64,000 nt of DNA from Proteobacteria bacterium UBA1844 (lineage in GTDB: Bacteria; Pseudomonadota; Gammaproteobacteria; Steroidobacterales; Woeseiaceae). Below are positions 27,227 through 36,022 of the stretch, piece by piece. The translations under genes were made by a program, and so were the position numbers. The notes beneath the pieces were generated by a model. It saw only the letters and a list, made by a program, of their open reading frames with translations. It ran no database searches and was not told the DNA's origin. Location of the stretch: assembly GCA_002338615.1 (NCBI GenBank), contig DDIS01000215.1:1-64000 (forward strand). Reading direction: 5' to 3'. Numbering within the stretch: position 1 is the stretch's first letter; every line of letters starts with the position of its first letter.

Positions 27227-28105
27227 CTAGGGCTGCGGCGTGGGTGCCGCCAGGTTTTTTGCAAAGAACGCGAGCATTCGCGACCAGGCATCGTCCGTGT
27301 CGCGCTGGTTGAAATTGCTGCGCTTCGGGTCAGCGAACGCATGACCAGCATCGGGGTAGATGTGCACTTCAGCGGGCTTACGAAGGTGCTGCATTGCTTC
27401 CTTGAAGCCCTCGGCCATCGCTACCGGAATGGCCCGGTCCCGGGCGCCAAACAAGGCCAGCACGGGCGCATTGACCGGTCGCAAGCGCTCTTCATCGGTA
27501 GCTACCTGGCCGTAGAAAATCACTGTCGCGTCAATGTCCTCCGAGAACTTCAGCGCTGTATTCAGCGCCCAGCTGCCACCAAACCCCCACCCTGCCGTCC
27601 CAATTGCGGGCGCTTCCGCAACGCGTAGAAATTCCAGCGCCTGGCGAATATTCTCCTCGACGTCGGCAGCGTTTTCCAACATCAAGATCGTTTGCTTGCG
27701 CGCCGCATCAGCTGTCTCGAAGGTTTCGCCGCCGTATAAATCAACGGCGAGCACCATGTAGCCTTCGCTCGCAAGCTGATCTGCGCTGGCCCTGGTATCT
27801 TCATTCATTCCCCACCAATCGTGGATCAGGATGACCGCCGGCAGCGGCTCGATCATGTTCGATGGAAAGGCAAAATAGCCGTAGACCAGGTTTTCGTTGA
27901 CGTCAGCGTACGGCAGCGTTTCGGCATCGACCGGTCGTTTGAGATCGCGCTGACTCGCTGCCGGCATACTGGCTGCGGATGCTTCCGTCTCGGCTGCAGC
28001 AGGAGCCTGCGGCTTAGCGTTGTCGCTGCCGCTCTCGCAGGCCGTTACGAGCGAAAAAGTCAGGGTCGCAAGCAAGCAACGGCGACTGAAATTCGATACC
28101 AACAT
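27227..28105 (-). CDS. Dienelactone-hydrolase-like lipoprotein lacking the nucleophile
   Basis: The proposed ATG at 28105 has GGGA six bases upstream. It gives a lipoprotein signal with lipobox LVTAC after about 17 residues, so the product is probably attached to the outer or inner membrane facing the periplasm. The body is an alpha/beta hydrolase of the dienelactone hydrolase type: ILIHDWWGMNEDTRASADQL, the acid in LFGARDRAIP and the His in YPDAGHAFAD. The nucleophile elbow reads AGWGFGGSW, with Gly174 where the family has Cys (or Ser), so normal catalysis is doubtful. Upstream ATGs at 28117 and 28111 are also possible. It leads the PGPGW gene. Confidence 0.85.
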   Translation of the reverse strand: MLVSNFSRRCLLATLTFSLVTACESGSDNAKPQAPAAAETEASAASMPAASQRDLKRPVDAETLPYADVNENLVYGYFAFPSNMIEPLPAVILIHDWWGMNEDTRASADQLASEGYMVLAVDLYGGETFETADAARKQTILMLENAADVEENIRQALEFLRVAEAPAIGTAGWGFGGSWALNTALKFSEDIDATVIFYGQVATDEERLRPVNAPVLALFGARDRAIPVAMAEGFKEAMQHLRKPAEVHIYPDAGHAFADPKRSNFNQRDTDDAWSRMLAFFAKNLAAPTPQP

Positions 28106-28257
28106 ACACATTCCCATGGAGCACCAACCAAGCTGCGAACCAGTGTAATCGAAAAATCCCTCATGGCGTACCGGGCACGGCCACCAAAGGCAATTCGCGA
28201 CAAAGCGGGTCAACAACTACACTCTCCGTCTTGCCATAAGAATCTGCGGTGTGCCGG

Positions 28258-30024
28258 ATGGAAATGCTGATCGAAGCCCTGATATATCTGCTCGCTGCCG
28301 TGATCAGTGTACCAATCAGCCGGGCACTGGGCTTTGGCTCGGTCCTCGGCTATCTCGCAGCCGGCATTCTGATCGGCCCTTTCGGTATCGCGTTGATTCC
28401 GGATTATCACCGTACCATGCACGTTGCAGAGCTTGGCGTAGTGCTCTTGCTGTTTGTCATCGGCCTTGAATTACAGCCATCGCGGCTCTGGATCATGCGT
28501 CGCATGGTATTCGGCCTTGGAGCATTGCAGGTTCTGGTCACTGGTGCTGCGATAGCGCTGCTGGCATGGTTGCTCGGCAAGACCCCAACCGCGGCGCTCG
28601 TGCTTGGCGCCGCACTGGCGCTCTCATCAACTGCCTTTGTATTGCAGATGCTGGCCGAGAAACGGCAGCTGACAACCAGCCACGGCCGCGCGGCATTTTC
28701 AATTTTGCTGTTTCAGGACCTGGCCGTCATTCCACTGATCGCCATAATGCCCTTGCTCGGGGAATCAAGCTCAGGCAATCAGTTTGACTTGCTACAGCTG
28801 GCAAAAAGCATCGCCATGCTCCTCGCGCTCATCGCCGGCGGACGCTATCTCTTGAAGCCGGTACTGGAGATGGTCGCACGTACTTCCATTCCCGAATTGT
28901 TTACGGCAACGGCATTACTGGTTGTTATAGGTGCTGCATTGCTCATGCAGCTGGCCGGAATGTCCATGGTGCTGGGTGCCTTTATCGCGGGTATGTTGCT
29001 CGCGGACTCGGAGTACCGGCACCAGCTCGAGGCCGACATCGCGCCCTTCAAAGGCCTGTTGTTGGGGCTGTTCTTCATTACCGTTGGCATGTCGGTCAAT
29101 TTACAGAACCTGAGCGATAACCTTGCACTGATACTTTCGATTGCTCTGGCCTTGATGGCATTGAAGGCAACTATCCTCGTTGTTCTCGCACGCAGCTATG
29201 GCATATGCGACAACAGAAGCTCGCTGCGTCTCGCCGCGGCCATGTCGCAGGGCGGCGAATTCGCGTTCGTTATATTTTCTCTAGCGACGGCCGAATCCGT
29301 ACTGTCGGTAGAAGATGCTGGCAACCTGACGCTCGCCGTCACCATCTCGATGTTGCTGACGCCGGTCCTGTATTTACTCACGGAACGATTCAGCGACTCG
29401 GCCAACAAACAACCCGAACCCGATTACGACCGTATGGACGACGCCGGCAACGAAGTACTGATTGCGGGTTTCGGTCGCGTTGGACAAGTCGTCGGACGTC
29501 TGCTGCGCATGAGTGGCCGTCCATTTACAGCTCTGGAATATGACGCCGAACAAGTCAGCATTGTGCGTGGCTATGGCAACAAGGTACATTTTGGCGATGC
29601 TACCCGGCTCGAAGTGTTGCGTGCGGCAGGAGCTGCCCGTGCCAAGTTGTTTGTCATCGCAACCGCCGACATGGAAACATCACTTTCAATTGCGGAGACC
29701 GCGAAACGCGCGTTTCCAAATCTTACAATCATTGCGCGTGCGCACAACCGACGCCATGCGCACAAGCTCATGAACCTCGGCGTCCAGCACATTTTCAGGG
29801 ATACTTTGTTGTCAAGTATCGCGATGGGCGAGAAGGTATTTACGAGTCTTGGAATGTCCAATGATGAAAGCCATCAGCTTGCAAAAATGTTTTATGAACG
29901 TGACGAGCAATTGCTGCTCGAACAATTTGCAGTCCAGGACTCGGAAGAAAAACTAATCCAAAGCGTGCGTGATACAGAACGTGAACTCGAGATGCTCCTG
30001 CGTGGCGATATCCGCGATCAATAG
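28258..30024 (+). CDS. Monovalent cation:proton antiporter-2 family protein (KefB/KefC-like)
   Basis: This inner-membrane antiporter has about twelve transmembrane segments up to residue 380, starting LIEALIYLLAAVISVPISR and including GFGSVLGYLAAGILIGPFG, VLLLFVIGLEL and AFSILLFQDLAVIP. A RCK/TrkA-N nucleotide-binding domain follows (VLIAGFGRVGQVVGRLL to VHFGDATR). This is the layout of KefB/KefC, which exchange K+ for H+, often under glutathione or nucleotide control. The C-terminus has a coiled tail. The start may be GTG 28249, ATG 28258 or ATG 28264; 28258 is chosen. No KefF/KefG-type ancillary gene is adjacent. Confidence 0.9.
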   Translation: MEMLIEALIYLLAAVISVPISRALGFGSVLGYLAAGILIGPFGIALIPDYHRTMHVAELGVVLLLFVIGLELQPSRLWIMRRMVFGLGALQVLVTGAAIALLAWLLGKTPTAALVLGAALALSSTAFVLQMLAEKRQLTTSHGRAAFSILLFQDLAVIPLIAIMPLLGESSSGNQFDLLQLAKSIAMLLALIAGGRYLLKPVLEMVARTSIPELFTATALLVVIGAALLMQLAGMSMVLGAFIAGMLLADSEYRHQLEADIAPFKGLLLGLFFITVGMSVNLQNLSDNLALILSIALALMALKATILVVLARSYGICDNRSSLRLAAAMSQGGEFAFVIFSLATAESVLSVEDAGNLTLAVTISMLLTPVLYLLTERFSDSANKQPEPDYDRMDDAGNEVLIAGFGRVGQVVGRLLRMSGRPFTALEYDAEQVSIVRGYGNKVHFGDATRLEVLRAAGAARAKLFVIATADMETSLSIAETAKRAFPNLTIIARAHNRRHAHKLMNLGVQHIFRDTLLSSIAMGEKVFTSLGMSNDESHQLAKMFYERDEQLLLEQFAVQDSEEKLIQSVRDTERELEMLLRGDIRDQ

Positions 30025-30031
30025 CCGCAAC

Positions 30032-30187
30032 CTAGTCGTCTTCGTCATCGTCCCACTCGCGCAGCTTGGTTTTATCCACCTTTTCCCATTGCTCCTCGCT
30101 GACGCGCATATACTCGCGAATCCTGACAATGACATAGACGATTACGAATGCGATCAGGACCAGTACTGGCCAAAGTCCGTCTGGCAT
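30032..30187 (-). CDS. 51-residue membrane peptide with acidic tail
   Basis: The gene lies in the gap between the antiporter and the MATE gene, on the opposite strand. It reads MPDGLWPVLVLIAFVIVYVI, then a basic stretch (VRIREYMR), and ends in WDDDEDD. One transmembrane helix over about residues 5-22 is followed by a charged, helical cytoplasmic tail. GAGGAG stands 6 bases before the ATG, which strongly supports translation. I recognise no family. It may modulate a neighbouring transporter, but that is only suggested by position. Confidence 0.7.
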   Translation of the reverse strand: MPDGLWPVLVLIAFVIVYVIVRIREYMRVSEEQWEKVDKTKLREWDDDEDD

Positions 30188-30228
30188 GACGTACTCCTCG
30201 TGCTTGGCGACAGCGTGAGCATATCACC

Positions 30229-31632
30229 ATGAGCAGCAGGTCCGGCTGGCGAAAACTGGCCTCATTCATCAGCGAATCGCTGCGTGAGAATACCGTCGAT
30301 TTCACCCGCGGTCCGGTAAACCGGGCCCTCGGCCTGCTGGCAATTCCCATGATGCTGGAAATGGCCATGGAGTCGGTATTTGCGGTTGTCGACATCGCTT
30401 TCGTCTCAAGACTGGGGACGGACGCCGTGGCGGCAGTAGGCATGACCGAGGCACTGGTTACGGTGCTTTATGCCGTCGCCATTGGTCTCGGCATGGGCGT
30501 CACTGCAATGGTCTCGCGCCGTATCGGGGCCAAGGATCACGACGGCGCGGCACGTGTCACGGGGCAGGCAATGTGGGCCGGCGCAATCCTGTCTCTGGTA
30601 ACAGGAACGATAGGTGTCCTGTATGCCTCCGACATGCTCAGACTGCTGGGAGCCGGTCAATCCGTTGTCAATCACGGTTCAGGCTATACAACCGTTATGT
30701 TGGGCGGTTCCGCGAGTATTCTGTACCTGTTCCTGCTCAATGCCGCGTTTCGGGGCGCGGGCGATGCAACGATCGCACTACGCTCACTGTGGCTGGCGAA
30801 CGGGATCAACATCGTTCTTGATCCGTTATTCATCTTCGGCATTGGCCCGTTCCCGGAGCTCGGCGTCACGGGTGCCGCCGTGGCCACTACGATCGGGCGT
30901 AGCGCCGGCATTATCTACCAATTGTCATATCTTTATGGTGGACGCGGCCGACTCGCATTCGCCATGCATCACCTCAGGTTGGATGGGGCGCTAATCTGGC
31001 GCTTGTTCCTGATTTCACTGGGTGGCATCAGCCAGTTCCTGATCGCAACTGCTAGCTGGATAGCCTTGATGCGCATCGTAGCCTTGTACGGTAGTGCGGC
31101 TGTCGCGGCGTACACGATTTCGCTGCGCATGCTCGAGTTTGCGATTTTGCCCGCATGGGGCCTTGGCAACGCCGCTGCAACACTGGTCGGCCAGAATCTT
31201 GGCGCAGGTTTGCCTGACCGGGCGGCACGCTCGGCGTGGCAGGCGGCGAAGATAAACGCGGCGTTCATGTTCGTGGTGGGTGTGCTGATGCTATTTTTGG
31301 CACGCGAAATCACCGGAGTGTTCACCAATGACCCCGAAGTGTTGCGCGTAGGCACTGATTGTCTGCGAATTTTGGGTGTCGGGTATCCCGCCTACGCGGT
31401 CGGCATGATCATGATCCAGGCCCTGAACGGTGCCGGGGATACGAAATCACCGTCGGTTCTTAACTTCCTGTGTTTCTGGCTGCTGCAGATACCACTCGCC
31501 TACTGGCTGGCCGAGCCCGCCGGCTTTGGCCCGAACGGTGTATTCGTATCGATCGTGGTATCGGAATCGTTGCTATCCTTGGCGGGCGTGCTCGTATTTC
31601 GCCGGGGACGCTGGAAAACACAAATCGCCTGA
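30229..31632 (+). CDS. MATE family efflux transporter
   Basis: The 467-residue protein has about twelve transmembrane segments. It starts with a polar N-terminus of about 30 residues, then PVNRALGLLAIPMMLEMAMESVF-like sequence, the first MATE helix. The internal repeat typical of MATE proteins is visible, as are VAAVGMTEALVTVLYAVAIG and AAATLVGQNLGAGLPDRA, the conserved block of the second half. MATE pumps expel cationic drugs or metabolites using Na+ or H+ gradients. The gene ends before a REP-like palindrome with a T-run, a likely terminator. Confidence 0.92.
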   Translation: MSSRSGWRKLASFISESLRENTVDFTRGPVNRALGLLAIPMMLEMAMESVFAVVDIAFVSRLGTDAVAAVGMTEALVTVLYAVAIGLGMGVTAMVSRRIGAKDHDGAARVTGQAMWAGAILSLVTGTIGVLYASDMLRLLGAGQSVVNHGSGYTTVMLGGSASILYLFLLNAAFRGAGDATIALRSLWLANGINIVLDPLFIFGIGPFPELGVTGAAVATTIGRSAGIIYQLSYLYGGRGRLAFAMHHLRLDGALIWRLFLISLGGISQFLIATASWIALMRIVALYGSAAVAAYTISLRMLEFAILPAWGLGNAAATLVGQNLGAGLPDRAARSAWQAAKINAAFMFVVGVLMLFLAREITGVFTNDPEVLRVGTDCLRILGVGYPAYAVGMIMIQALNGAGDTKSPSVLNFLCFWLLQIPLAYWLAEPAGFGPNGVFVSIVVSESLLSLAGVLVFRRGRWKTQIA

Positions 31633-31657
31633 CGGCGATTGACACGATACGAAATGC

Positions 31658-31725
31658 GTAGGAGCGGCTGCCACCGCGATTAACAGCCAATCGCGCCGGG
31701 GACGGCGCTCCTACGAGTATTTTTT
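31658..31725. repeat. REP-like palindromic repeat pair followed by a T-run
   Basis: GTAGGAGCGGCTGCCACCGC at 31658-31677 pairs with the arm ending CGGCGCTCCTAC at 31714, the inner arms being GCGATT and AATCGC. The GTAGGAGCGGCT head is the classic REP sequence of Pseudomonas and Xanthomonas relatives, which are moved by REP-associated tyrosine transposases. Six T at 31720-31725 follow, so the unit probably also ends transcription of the MATE gene. It is the only copy I found in the window. Confidence 0.75.
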
Positions 31726-31752
31726 AGCTCAGATAACACAAGGAACCCAGGG

Positions 31753-32565
31753 ATGACCGAGCCCTCTTTAACTGATGCGCCATTGATCAGTATCAGGAAC
31801 GCGACGATCTGGCGCGGCTCCACCTGTGTGTTTCAAAATCTCGACCTGGAGATAGAGCAACATGAGCGAGTGGCGATACTGGGGCCTAACGGTTCCGGCA
31901 AGACCACCTTGCTAAAAGCAATCAATCGCGAAGTCTATCCCGTACACAGCGCAGAGACCTCATTTCGAATTCTGGGTCGGGAGCGTTGGAATGTCTGGGA
32001 TCTTAGAACCCGGATCGGGCTCGTGTCACATGATTTGCAACAGCGCTACACACCAACAACCAGCGCGCTTGAGGTCGTGGTTTCCGGGTTTTTTTCCAGC
32101 ATCGGTGTTCAGGGTATGCTGCAGCAACGGGTATCACAGCAGCAAAAAGAGATGGCAAAGGAGTTGCTGCGCGAAATGGGCCTCGCCGAGCTGGCGGATC
32201 GTGAACTCGCGCACCTGTCAACGGGCCAGCAACGACGCTGCCTGTTGGCGCGCGCGCTGGTACACAACCCGGAGGCCCTGATTCTTGACGAACCGACAGC
32301 AGGACTGGATCTGGCCGCCTGCTTCGGCTACCTGGCGCTGATTCGACAACTTGCAAACGCCGGCCGGAATATTATCCTCGTAACTCACCACATCGGCGAA
32401 ATTCCACCCGAGGTCGAACGCGTCGTAGTCCTTCGGGAAGGCCGCGTCGTTGCCGACGGCCCGAAAGCCGACGTACTCGACAGCGAGTTTTTGAGCCAGG
32501 TTTATGCCACACCGATCCGAATCCACGCGGTAGACGGCTACTACCTCGCATATCCGGGATCCTGA
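31753..32565 (+). CDS. Orphan ABC transporter ATP-binding protein
   Basis: The 270-residue ATPase has Walker A GPNGSGKTT, Q-loop in GLVSHDLQQRY, signature LSTGQQRRCLLARAL and Walker B ALILDEPTAGLD, then the switch His in LVTHHIGEIP. The sequence resembles the YlmA/molybdate-type stand-alone ATPases. No membrane subunit gene is adjacent. The stop overlaps the start of the NERD-domain membrane protein as TGATG, so the two are translationally coupled. Function could be transport with a distant permease, or a non-transport role. Confidence 0.9.
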   Translation: MTEPSLTDAPLISIRNATIWRGSTCVFQNLDLEIEQHERVAILGPNGSGKTTLLKAINREVYPVHSAETSFRILGRERWNVWDLRTRIGLVSHDLQQRYTPTTSALEVVVSGFFSSIGVQGMLQQRVSQQQKEMAKELLREMGLAELADRELAHLSTGQQRRCLLARALVHNPEALILDEPTAGLDLAACFGYLALIRQLANAGRNIILVTHHIGEIPPEVERVVVLREGRVVADGPKADVLDSEFLSQVYATPIRIHAVDGYYLAYPGS

Positions 32566-33341
32566 TGCTATTGGATGACAAAAACGTGAATTGCGCCATA
32601 ACGACAAGGCTCGGACCGACCTATGCTCCACGCATGGTTTCGATTTTTCGCACATTGATCACCAGCCTGCCGCTGGTTGCAATACCCGCGGTCGCGGCGG
32701 ATGTGGACGTTGAAACAGGTATTACGGGCATTGGCCTCTCGGTGTTCATCTTTTCGCTGGCGGCTGCCTTGCTGTTAACCCTGTTGTTCCGCGCGTCGGC
32801 AAGCCGCCTGGCACGATTGCTCTTGCGACGCGTCGGACAACATCGAATTCGGCGTCAACTCAGTACCAAATGCCAGGATGTGTTGCACGGCCCAATATTG
32901 CCGGGTGCCTACGGCGGGCTTGCAAAAATCGACCACGCCGCACTTACCCGCAACGGCATACTGTGCGTACGTGCCGTGCATTTCAGTGGCAAGGTACAGG
33001 GCAATGTCGATGATGCGCAGTGGACTCATACGGACAGTTTCGGTACGCAACGTTTCCTGAACCCGTTAATCCAGAACGAAGGTCGAACGCGTGCGCTGAA
33101 GAAAGCAGTGCCCGGTGCAACGTTTGTCAACCTGGTAGTGTTTTCCGGCAATGTTGAATTCGCGGCAAAGCCGCCGCCCAACGTGATTGCAATGCGGCAG
33201 CTGGGAAAATACCTGCAAAGCCTCGACGCCGCCTCGGAGCAGAGCGAGGCCGGCAATCCAAAATGGCAAGAGCTTAAGGCCGCAATCTTTCAGGACACAG
33301 CAACCCGCAAAGACTTCGCCGCTCAAATCAGCTTTTCCTGA
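32565..33341 (+). CDS. Membrane-anchored NERD-domain protein
   Basis: The protein has a hydrophobic segment near residues 25-45 and a second near 55-75. Residues about 95-190 contain the nuclease-related NERD pattern: VLHGPILPGAYGGLAKIDHAALTRNGILCV and, later, DDAQWTHT. NERD domains are distantly related to restriction-type nucleases, with the Asp in KIDHAAL and the following acidic/Lys region in the active-site position; here the usual ExK-type pair reads VRAVHFSGK, so catalysis is uncertain. The start at 32565 overlaps the ABC stop (TGATG). An in-frame ATG at 32634 would give a shorter form beginning at a signal-like segment. Confidence 0.75.
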   Translation: MLLDDKNVNCAITTRLGPTYAPRMVSIFRTLITSLPLVAIPAVAADVDVETGITGIGLSVFIFSLAAALLLTLLFRASASRLARLLLRRVGQHRIRRQLSTKCQDVLHGPILPGAYGGLAKIDHAALTRNGILCVRAVHFSGKVQGNVDDAQWTHTDSFGTQRFLNPLIQNEGRTRALKKAVPGATFVNLVVFSGNVEFAAKPPPNVIAMRQLGKYLQSLDAASEQSEAGNPKWQELKAAIFQDTATRKDFAAQISFS

Positions 33342-33416
33342 CACTTCGGCAAAAAAGGCGCCGGACCGCATTGTCGGCCAAACTGATTTATACTCCGGCT
33401 CTTCGGGGTTAATTAG

Positions 33417-34631
33417 ATGTACCAAGCAATGGATGATCCTTCAGTCTGGATTTCGTCACCTATCGGCGTGCTCGCTGTCCTCGCTGTCGTCGCGGCCTTC
33501 TTTTTCCTGCTTGCCGAAGTCACGAACGCAAACTTTTTCAACTACATGCCACCCCTGCTGTTCATTTACGCGGCGCCAGTTTTTCTGAACAATCTCGATG
33601 TAATTCCCAGCGACTCGCCGGTTTATTCCGGTTTGAGTACCTATGTACTGCCTGCCTTCATCGTGCTGATGCTGATCAGGGTGAACATACCGGCGGTGAT
33701 CCGCGTGATGGGCAAAGGTGTGCTGGTCATGCTGATGGGCACAGCCGGCGTGATCGTCGGGGCGGCCGTCTCTTACGCGATAGTGCATCCGTGGCTGGCG
33801 CCCGATGCCTGGAAAGGCTACGGCGCGTTGGCCGGCAGCTGGATTGGCGGAACGGCGAATATGGCCGCGACCGCCGAGATGCTGGGTACGTCAGAGGAAC
33901 AGTTTGGCCTTGCCATTATCGCCGACAACATGGTTTACGTCGTCTGGTTGCCAATCTTGCTGCTGTCGCGGGATTTTGCCGATAAATTCAATCGCTGGGC
34001 GAGGGTGCCCGAAGACCGGCTGCGAATGATGGACAAGGCGGCGGCCCTGCATTTTGAGGAAGAGGAGACACCGCGCATGTCCCAGTACCTCTATCTCGCC
34101 GCACTGGCAATAAGTGTCACCTGGATAGCGCAAGCGCTGGCACCCCAAATCGCCACCTGGCTCAGCAGCGTAACACCCGCTCTTGACGCGCTGTTTTCTG
34201 AAACGACCGTTCGCATCCTGCTTGTCACAACCATTGCATTGCTGCTCTCGGCCACTCCTGCATCCCGCTTGCCGAACTCGACGGCGATGGGAACGGCGCT
34301 GCTCTATATTTTTGTTGCCGGTATGGGTGCACGCGCGTCGATAAGCGGATTTGAGCAGGCACCGATGTTCGTACTGGGCGCATTTATCTGGATAATTATT
34401 CACGGGCTCTTTTGCCTGGCCGGCGCCTGGCTGTTCAGGGTCGACATACACAGCGTCGCGATCGCATCGGCCGCAAACATCGGTGCCGCGGCGTCCGCAC
34501 CTATTGTTGCCGCCCATCATCGTCCGAGCCTCGTTCCCGCTTCCATCCTGATGGCGCTACTCGGCTACGCAATGGGCAACTATCTCGCGCCATTGGCCGG
34601 GCAACTTGCGCGCGTGGCGGCCGGCCAATAA
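33417..34631 (+). CDS. DUF819 family membrane protein
   Basis: This 404-residue protein has about eleven transmembrane helices and a central polar loop (FADKFNRWARVPEDRL to FEEEETPRMSQ). It has the DUF819 (YjcL-like) patterns: PPLLFIYAAPVFLNNLDVI near the N-terminus, GSWIGGTANMAATAEMLG, IIADNMVYVVWLP, and AAANIGAAASAPIVAAHH near the C-terminus. The repeated glycine-rich half-helices resemble those of gluconate/citrate-type carriers. Its substrate is not established. It is followed after 12 bases by the MBL-fold gene. Confidence 0.88.
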   Translation: MYQAMDDPSVWISSPIGVLAVLAVVAAFFFLLAEVTNANFFNYMPPLLFIYAAPVFLNNLDVIPSDSPVYSGLSTYVLPAFIVLMLIRVNIPAVIRVMGKGVLVMLMGTAGVIVGAAVSYAIVHPWLAPDAWKGYGALAGSWIGGTANMAATAEMLGTSEEQFGLAIIADNMVYVVWLPILLLSRDFADKFNRWARVPEDRLRMMDKAAALHFEEEETPRMSQYLYLAALAISVTWIAQALAPQIATWLSSVTPALDALFSETTVRILLVTTIALLLSATPASRLPNSTAMGTALLYIFVAGMGARASISGFEQAPMFVLGAFIWIIIHGLFCLAGAWLFRVDIHSVAIASAANIGAAASAPIVAAHHRPSLVPASILMALLGYAMGNYLAPLAGQLARVAAGQ

Positions 34632-34643
34632 GCAACGAAGCAA

Positions 34644-35699
34644 GTGTCTCCTGTTACTCGCGACTCGATATTTGGCTATCTGCAGCGCTTCGTACAACGC
34701 GCGCTGACGGCGATCTTTGCGTTGCTTGCGCTGCTGCTATTGATCCTGTCGATGTTGTGGCGTGACCGGGTTGCAATTGACGACGTGGGTATATCATTCG
34801 CACCTGAAGCCAGTCCGACTGACGGTGTCACCGTTACCTGGTTTGGCGTCAGCACATTGTTGTTCGATGACGGTGAGACCCAGTTGTTGATCGACGGTTT
34901 CATATCCCGCCCCGGCGTATTGGATTTGCTGGCAAATCGCCCTGTCGATAACGATGCTGTGACGATCAACTATTTTCTCAACGAGTTTCACGTCGATCGT
35001 CTCGCTGCCATCATCCCTGTGCACTCGCATTACGATCACGCGATGGATGTCGCCGCCCTCGCTAGCCGCACGAGTGCATCGATACTTGGCTCGGAGTCCA
35101 CCGCCCAAATCGGTCGTGGCGCCATGCTGCCACCCGAGCAGATCGTCGTCATTACCGATGGCGCGGAATATCAATTCGGCGAATTCACGGTACGCTTTAT
35201 ACTGTCATTACATGCGCCGATCGGCTGGAACGGCAGTGTTCCACTCGCCGGCACCATAGATAGCCCACTCACACTACCTGCGCCAATAACGCGTTTTCGC
35301 AATGGCGACAGTTACTCTATTGTTATTTCACATCCGACCGGCAGCGCACTGGTGCAAGGCAGCGCCGGATTCCGCCCCGGGGCACTGCACGGCTTGCAGG
35401 TGGACACGGTGTTTCTCGGCACCGGGATGCTCGAAAGTCTCGGTCGAGACTACATACACAAGTACTGGACGGACACCGTTACCGCAACAGGTGCAACGAC
35501 CGTCATCCCCGTGCATTTCGACGACTATACGAGGAATTTTGGCGAAATCGAATTAATGCCGAAAATTCTCGACGACTTCTCGGTGACCGCACGCATCCTG
35601 AAAAATCTGCGGCGCACCTGGGATTCCGACACACAAATCTTTTTACCAGCCTTCGGCGTACCGATCGCACTGCGCGACCGCTCGTCTGCAGAAACCTGA
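34644..35699 (+). CDS. MBL-fold metallohydrolase with N-terminal membrane anchor
   Basis: The 351-residue protein starts with GTG and has one hydrophobic helix at about residues 20-38, so it is probably anchored and faces the periplasm. The metallo-beta-lactamase fold follows. VTWFGVSTLLFDDGETQLLIDG is the first strand block and HSHYDHAMD is the HxHxDH metal site. Later metal ligands are LSLHAPIGW and VIPVHFDDY. This resembles UlaG or NAPE-PLD-type hydrolases rather than beta-lactamases. Substrate unknown. The upstream DUF819 gene is probably in the same operon. Confidence 0.87.
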   Translation: MSPVTRDSIFGYLQRFVQRALTAIFALLALLLLILSMLWRDRVAIDDVGISFAPEASPTDGVTVTWFGVSTLLFDDGETQLLIDGFISRPGVLDLLANRPVDNDAVTINYFLNEFHVDRLAAIIPVHSHYDHAMDVAALASRTSASILGSESTAQIGRGAMLPPEQIVVITDGAEYQFGEFTVRFILSLHAPIGWNGSVPLAGTIDSPLTLPAPITRFRNGDSYSIVISHPTGSALVQGSAGFRPGALHGLQVDTVFLGTGMLESLGRDYIHKYWTDTVTATGATTVIPVHFDDYTRNFGEIELMPKILDDFSVTARILKNLRRTWDSDTQIFLPAFGVPIALRDRSSAET

Positions 35700-35734
35700 C
35701 AACGGCCTGACCATAGCGCAAGCCTGGCAGGCCT

Positions 35735-36022
35735 CTAGTCGAGGAGGGTGCCAAGCTGTACCGCCCCGTCAATCAGTGCCTGCTTCTGCTCACGCCTGAG
35801 CCGCTTGACCCGATGCTCGACCTGTTGCGCCTTGCTGCGTGATCCAATTGTCGCACTGAAAACCACCCGCAACGGACCCCTGCCGCGCAGGTATTTCGCG
35901 CCACGGCTGCCATGCTCATGTTGCAAAAGGCGCTGTGTAACGTCGCGTGCGATGCCGGTGTACAAGCTGCCATCGGCGCAGGCCAGGATATACAGACTGT
36001 ACTGTCGCTCGTCCTGGTTCAG
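35735..36022 (-). CDS. GIY-YIG nuclease superfamily protein (YhbQ-like), atypical start
   Basis: The conserved GIY-YIG core reads YSLYILACADGSLYTGIARD, then RLLQHEHGSRGAKYLRGRGP and a helical C-terminus. The domain must begin before the Tyr at the YIL block, yet no in-frame ATG, GTG or TTG exists between it and the upstream stop except the TTG in SLYTG, which would cut the core. The best candidate is CTG at 36022, which overlaps the previous gene's TGA as CTGA, so coupled initiation is plausible. This gives 95 residues, normal for YhbQ-type proteins. A frameshift in the assembly or a decayed start is the alternative. Confidence 0.75.
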   Translation of the reverse strand: MNQDERQYSLYILACADGSLYTGIARDVTQRLLQHEHGSRGAKYLRGRGPLRVVFSATIGSRSKAQQVEHRVKRLRREQKQALIDGAVQLGTLLD

